64,000 nucleotides of DNA, taken from Qipengyuania flava. GTDB lineage: Bacteria; Pseudomonadota; Alphaproteobacteria; Sphingomonadales; Sphingomonadaceae. Both the position numbers and the translations under genes were made by a program. This document shows positions 62,783-64,000 of this stretch, piece after piece. The DNA lies in the NCBI RefSeq assembly GCF_019448255.1, contig NZ_CP080410.1, forward strand, positions 1,922,001-1,986,000, in the 5' to 3' direction. Numbering within the stretch: position 1 is the first letter of the stretch; each line of letters opens with the position of its first letter. Below the pieces are notes generated by a model, which was not told where the DNA came from, searched no databases, and saw only the letters and a list, made by a program, of their open reading frames with translations.

Positions 62783-64000
62783 CAGGCCTCTCGGCTCTCG
62801 TACGTGTAGTAGTCAGAACCGTAGTAGGAATACGATCCGCCAGCGGCCTTAGCGTCGAAGCGCGTCAGCACGGCGCCGAGCACATTCGCGTGGACGAGGT
62901 TCAGGCGGCGAAGGCCGGCCTTGACCACGCCGCGCGTACCGGACGAGGCGTCGATGACCATAACGATGGCTTCGACATTGGCCGAAAGCAGCGGCGTATC
63001 GGACAGGCCGAGGAGCGGCGGAGCGTCGATAATGACGCAGTCGTAACTCTCCTTGATCTGCGACAGCGTTTCCTCAAGGCGCGGCGAGCCGAGCAAGGCC
63101 GCCGGATCGGGCGGGATCGGAAGCGCGGTCATATACGAAAGGTTCGCAATGTCCGAAGGAACGATGACCTCTTCGATACGCTTTTCGCCAGCAAGAACCG
63201 AGGTAAGGCCCTCCACGCTGCTGCCGATGCGCTTGTGCAGCGTCGGGCGGCGAAGGTCGGCGTCGACCAGCAGCGTACGGCGGCCGAGCGAGGCGAACTG
63301 GCGTGCCAGTTCGTTCGCCGTCGTACTCTTGCCTTCGCTGGCCTTGCCGCTCGTGATCATGAGGCTGGCAGGCATGCCGTTGGCCGAGCTGTAGCGCAGG
63401 TTGGTTCCCAGCGACTGGTAGGCTTCGCTGACAGGAGACTTCGGATCCTGCAGGTCTTCCTGCAGGTTGTCCGCCTGCGGAATGAGCCCAAGCATCGACA
63501 GCTTCAGCTTGTTCTCCACATCGTCCGGCGAGCGGATGACATCGTCGAGCTGCTCGCGCAGGAAGACGAACGCACCTGCCGCGGCAAGGCCTGCAACCAA
63601 CGCCACGAGAACGTTGAGGGCCAGGTTCGGAGAAGACGGTTCGCGCGGAACTTCGGCGACATCGATGAGCGACAGATTGTTCGACGTCGCACCGGCAATA
63701 GCGTTGAGCTCGTTGTAGCGCGTCAGCAGCGTGTTGTAGAGCGCGCGGTCGGTTTCCGCGACACGCTTCAGAACGTTGTACTGAACGCCGCGATCCTGTT
63801 CGCCCAGAGCTTCGTCACGCAAGGTGGTGACCTGGCTGCGCAGCTGCTGCTCGCGCTCACGGGTGGATTCGTACTGGACCCGAAGCGAATCCTTGATGGC
63901 GGAGCCGACCGACTGGATCTGGTCGTTGATCCGCGCAAGCTGGGCTTCCAGTGCCTTCACATTGGGGTGATCATCAAGGTGACGCTGGCGTTCGTCGGCC
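62782..64000 (-). CDS. Polysaccharide biosynthesis tyrosine autokinase (Wzc/GumC-like), N-terminus outside window
   Basis: About 405 C-terminal residues are present; the frame is open to the right edge, so the start is missing. A periplasmic coiled coil (RVQYESTREREQQLRSQVTT) leads to a membrane helix (LALNVLVALVAGLAAAGAFVFL). The BY-kinase domain follows: Walker A TSGKASEGKSTTANELA, Walker A' TLLVDADLRRP, Walker B CVIIDAPPLLG, and the tyrosine cluster SYSYYGSDYYTYES at the end. The kinase cycle controls polymer chain length and export. It is the first visible gene of the rfb block. Confidence 0.93.
   Translation of the reverse strand, partial: ADERQRHLDDHPNVKALEAQLARINDQIQSVGSAIKDSLRVQYESTREREQQLRSQVTTLRDEALGEQDRGVQYNVLKRVAETDRALYNTLLTRYNELNAIAGATSNNLSLIDVAEVPREPSSPNLALNVLVALVAGLAAAGAFVFLREQLDDVIRSPDDVENKLKLSMLGLIPQADNLQEDLQDPKSPVSEAYQSLGTNLRYSSANGMPASLMITSGKASEGKSTTANELARQFASLGRRTLLVDADLRRPTLHKRIGSSVEGLTSVLAGEKRIEEVIVPSDIANLSYMTALPIPPDPAALLGSPRLEETLSQIKESYDCVIIDAPPLLGLSDTPLLSANVEAIVMVIDASSGTRGVVKAGLRRLNLVHANVLGAVLTRFDAKAAGGSYSYYGSDYYTYESREA

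Overview
The window looks like chromosomal DNA of a high-GC alphaproteobacterium of the Sphingomonadales, most likely Erythrobacteraceae (Erythrobacter or a relative). This is inferred from protein families and gene order: a split F0 operon atpI-atpB-atpE-atpF'-atpF, ffh-rpsP-rimM, pyrF-trpF / trpB-trpA-accD-folC, a CP4-like EPSP synthase next to cmk and rpsA, and a CpdR-type receiver. I see no insertion sequence, prophage, integrase or CRISPR array. Nearly all the sequence is coding. Adjacent genes very often overlap by 4 bases (ATGA or GTGA), so translational coupling is probably common.

Layout. 1-4.1 kb (minus strand): ffh, rpsP and rimM, then two membrane or regulatory proteins of unknown role, with tRNA-Ala(GGC) and a FYDLN-acid protein upstream. 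4.3-9.4 kb (plus): aroA, a small membrane gene and cmk, overlapping, then a MarR-GNAT fusion and rpsA with a structured leader and a strong terminator. 9.5-11.6 kb: a GFA protein, gloB and a quinone oxidoreductase. 11.7-14.3 kb (minus): the F0 part of ATP synthase. 14.5-18.3 kb (minus): the ydbH-ynbE-ydbL envelope lipid-transport operon, divergent from radC. 19-21.8 kb: a large secreted transglutaminase-like/TPR protein. 22-30.3 kb (plus): purB, lapA, pyrF, trpF, trpB, a 61-aa membrane protein, trpA, accD and folC, interrupted by a minus-strand outer-membrane barrel gene between trpF and trpB. 30-45.5 kb: mixed housekeeping and envelope genes (PilZ, AmpG-like permease, Rieske oxygenase, RluB, RsmD, UvrD, hemolysin III, sterol desaturase, DEAD-box helicase, FAD oxidoreductase, SapC, periplasmic metalloprotease). 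45.6-49.3 kb: GDP-mannose supply (manC, manA), an apparently independent small-RNA gene, N-formylglutamate amidohydrolase, cpdR and tRNA-Val(GAC).

49.4-64 kb is an exopolysaccharide locus. Three blocks encode dTDP-L-rhamnose synthesis (rfbA, B, C, D), two glycosyltransferases (GT2 and WecG/TagA), a Wzy/ligase-type polymerase, a Wzx flippase, a chain-length tyrosine autokinase (cut by the window end), a FrhB-like iron-sulfur protein, a polysaccharide pyruvyl transferase and two sulfotransferases. Together with the nearby manC/manA genes this suggests a rhamnose- and perhaps mannose-containing acidic polymer carrying sulfate and pyruvate. The product is inferred, not proven.

The two items most worth follow-up are the roughly 105-nt putative small RNA near 47.54-47.65 kb (promoter, three hairpins, an exposed CCTCC tract and a poly-T terminator) and the sulfation/pyruvylation side of the polysaccharide locus.
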